A stretch of 64,000 bases of DNA, taken from positions 12,991,383 through 13,055,382 of the forward strand of contig NC_084670.1 in the NCBI RefSeq assembly GCF_028389875.1, written 5' to 3'. Both the position numbers and the translations under genes were made by a program. Positions 63,085 to 64,000 of the stretch are shown piece by piece (the stretch's first letter is position 1; each line of letters starts with the position of its first letter). This DNA is from Rhea pennata. Its lineage: Eukaryota > Chordata > Aves > Rheiformes > Rheidae. A model generated the notes under the pieces. It saw only the letters and a program-made list of their open reading frames with translations. It was not told the origin of the DNA and searched no databases.

Positions 63085-63434
63085 ATGAAATCACTGGAAT
63101 AAAAGTCAAATCAATGGCCCAAACAGAAAAGCAAGTCTGTTCCCTGTTTGACTTGGGAGATTTCCAGAGTGAGGTTAAGAGCTTCTGTGTCCTAGTCACC
63201 TCCTTAATACTGCTGTTTGCTAAGACCAAGGCTGTTTTGCAGGCCTGTAGCAGGCCCTGCTAGGCTAGCACAGAAAGTTGGACCCTCATCTGCTTAAATA
63301 CCATCTGCCGCAAGTCATATTTGGAGGTGGCTTGGGCAGTACTGGAGCTGAAGATGGCTTCAGGTACACAGGAGCACCTTAACCTCCTCAGCAGCACACC
63401 AGGCACTGCTGGGCTTGGGAAGGAAGTGGGTTCT
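63085..63434. other. HYI 3' flank
   Basis: Neutral composition. On the minus strand 63261-63360 gives a short coding-like frame ending at a TAG at 63260-63262, but with no start or recognised family. Confidence 0.35.
63098..63103 (+). terminator. Polyadenylation signal candidate for HYI
   Basis: An AATAAA hexamer lies 20 bases after the HYI stop codon. It is the only canonical hexamer I see in the 3' flank. If it is used, the 3' untranslated region would be only about 40 bases long, which is unusually short. Confidence 0.5.
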
Positions 63435-63866
63435 TCAGTCCAGCTCCAGCTGGTATGAGGGGAAGAGGGCCTGGGGCTGTGGGCTTTGACATCCTGCCTG
63501 TTCCACACCCTGCAGTTCTTGAGGCTGCTGTTGCATGGCCAAGACGCTCAGGTCAGAGTGCCAAGGCCTGCAGGCAGGTGGGAAAAGTGAAGCAGCCAGC
63601 TCCCTTGCAGGCTCCCCAAGAGAACCCCCCAGTTCAACCTGGGACTGAGCACAGAGGCCATGTCCCCAAACCGAGGCAGCAGGCTTGGAGCTTCCTTCAC
63701 AGGGACACTCTGTGCTGACAGAGGGATATATTACTGTTGCTCTGGAGTAAGTACAAGACTCCAGTGCAAATCCAGCCAGCCCCCTCCAGCCTTGCTTACG
63801 TGAGAGGCAGCCTGCAGGGTCAGAGTTGCCTCTGCAGCCTCTACAGAAGGCCAGCCAGCAGCACAC
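63435..63866 (-). other. Minus-strand open frame, possible terminal exon of a convergent gene
   Basis: Open for about 140 codons and ending FPSYQLELD-stop. Acceptor-like sites are present on the minus strand before 63716 (CCCTCTGTCAG) and before 63570 (CACCTGCCTGCAG). In mammals SZT2 lies tail-to-tail with HYI, so a 3' end of SZT2 is expected around here. I could not match the residues to SZT2 from memory, so this stays a positional guess. Confidence 0.25.
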
Positions 63867-64000
63867 AAGTGGGGAGTCTGGTTCAGTTTACTTCACAGAT
63901 ACAGCAATGGCTTTAGTGTACATTTCCAAAAAAATAACCTTTCCCCTGGTCCAGTTCACCTTTCCTGTCTCATTCCGTGCTCTCCTGATAAAAGCAGAGG

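Noticed and set aside
1-64000. tRNA, rRNA or other structured RNA genes
   Set aside because: No tRNA A/B box pair with a foldable cloverleaf and no rRNA-like sequence was noticed. Small hairpin RNAs cannot be excluded by eye.

Overview
The window reads as vertebrate nuclear DNA, most likely from a bird or another archosaur. Support comes from a compact eight-exon gene with canonical GT-AG introns, CpG-island promoters, degenerate CR1-type LINE fragments of the sauropsid kind, and large gene-free stretches. There is no bacterial-style gene packing; almost every long open frame in the GC-rich parts is a by-product of base composition. The only protein-coding gene I can assign with confidence is HYI (putative hydroxypyruvate isomerase), plus strand, 58732-63078. 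Its eight exons join to a 281-residue TIM-barrel protein that keeps the metal-binding residues expected of the family. || Layout. (1) 1-13140: AT-rich, no convincing exon, probably intron or intergenic DNA, with a small CpG-rich patch near 3.0-3.7 kb. (2) 13140-14700: a strong CpG island with GGGGC and GGGGCC tandem repeats. On the minus strand it has good splice donors at 13893 and 14144; on the plus strand it has a donor at 14674 and a 24-base possible micro-exon at 14780-14803, so it looks like a divergent promoter. In mammals the neighbour upstream of HYI is PTPRF, transcribed away from HYI. The island and its minus-strand donors fit a non-coding first exon of PTPRF, but that rests on gene order, not on recognised protein sequence. 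(3) 14.8-44.6 kb: mostly AT-rich intergenic DNA with old CR1-like fragments in both orientations, two copies of an old MIR-like repeat, homopolymer tracts and a CpG island at about 40 kb. (4) 44.6-58.5 kb: base composition switches to GC-rich. Many short AT-rich blocks full of TAAT/ATTA, octamer and related motifs sit between CpG-rich stretches. This looks like a cluster of conserved non-coding regulatory elements. (5) 58.5-63.1 kb: HYI, with a GC-rich minisatellite in intron 1 showing a clean 88-bp higher-order period. (6) 63.1-64.0 kb: HYI 3' flank. In mammals SZT2 converges on HYI here; a minus-strand open frame ending at 63435 is a weak candidate for its last exon. || How the parts may work together: if the synteny reading is right, the 44 kb between the two CpG-island promoters is the shared upstream region of a divergent HYI/PTPRF pair, and the regulatory-looking blocks nearest HYI could serve either gene or a more distant one. 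I saw no CRISPR array, no intact transposon, no provirus and no tRNA or rRNA gene.
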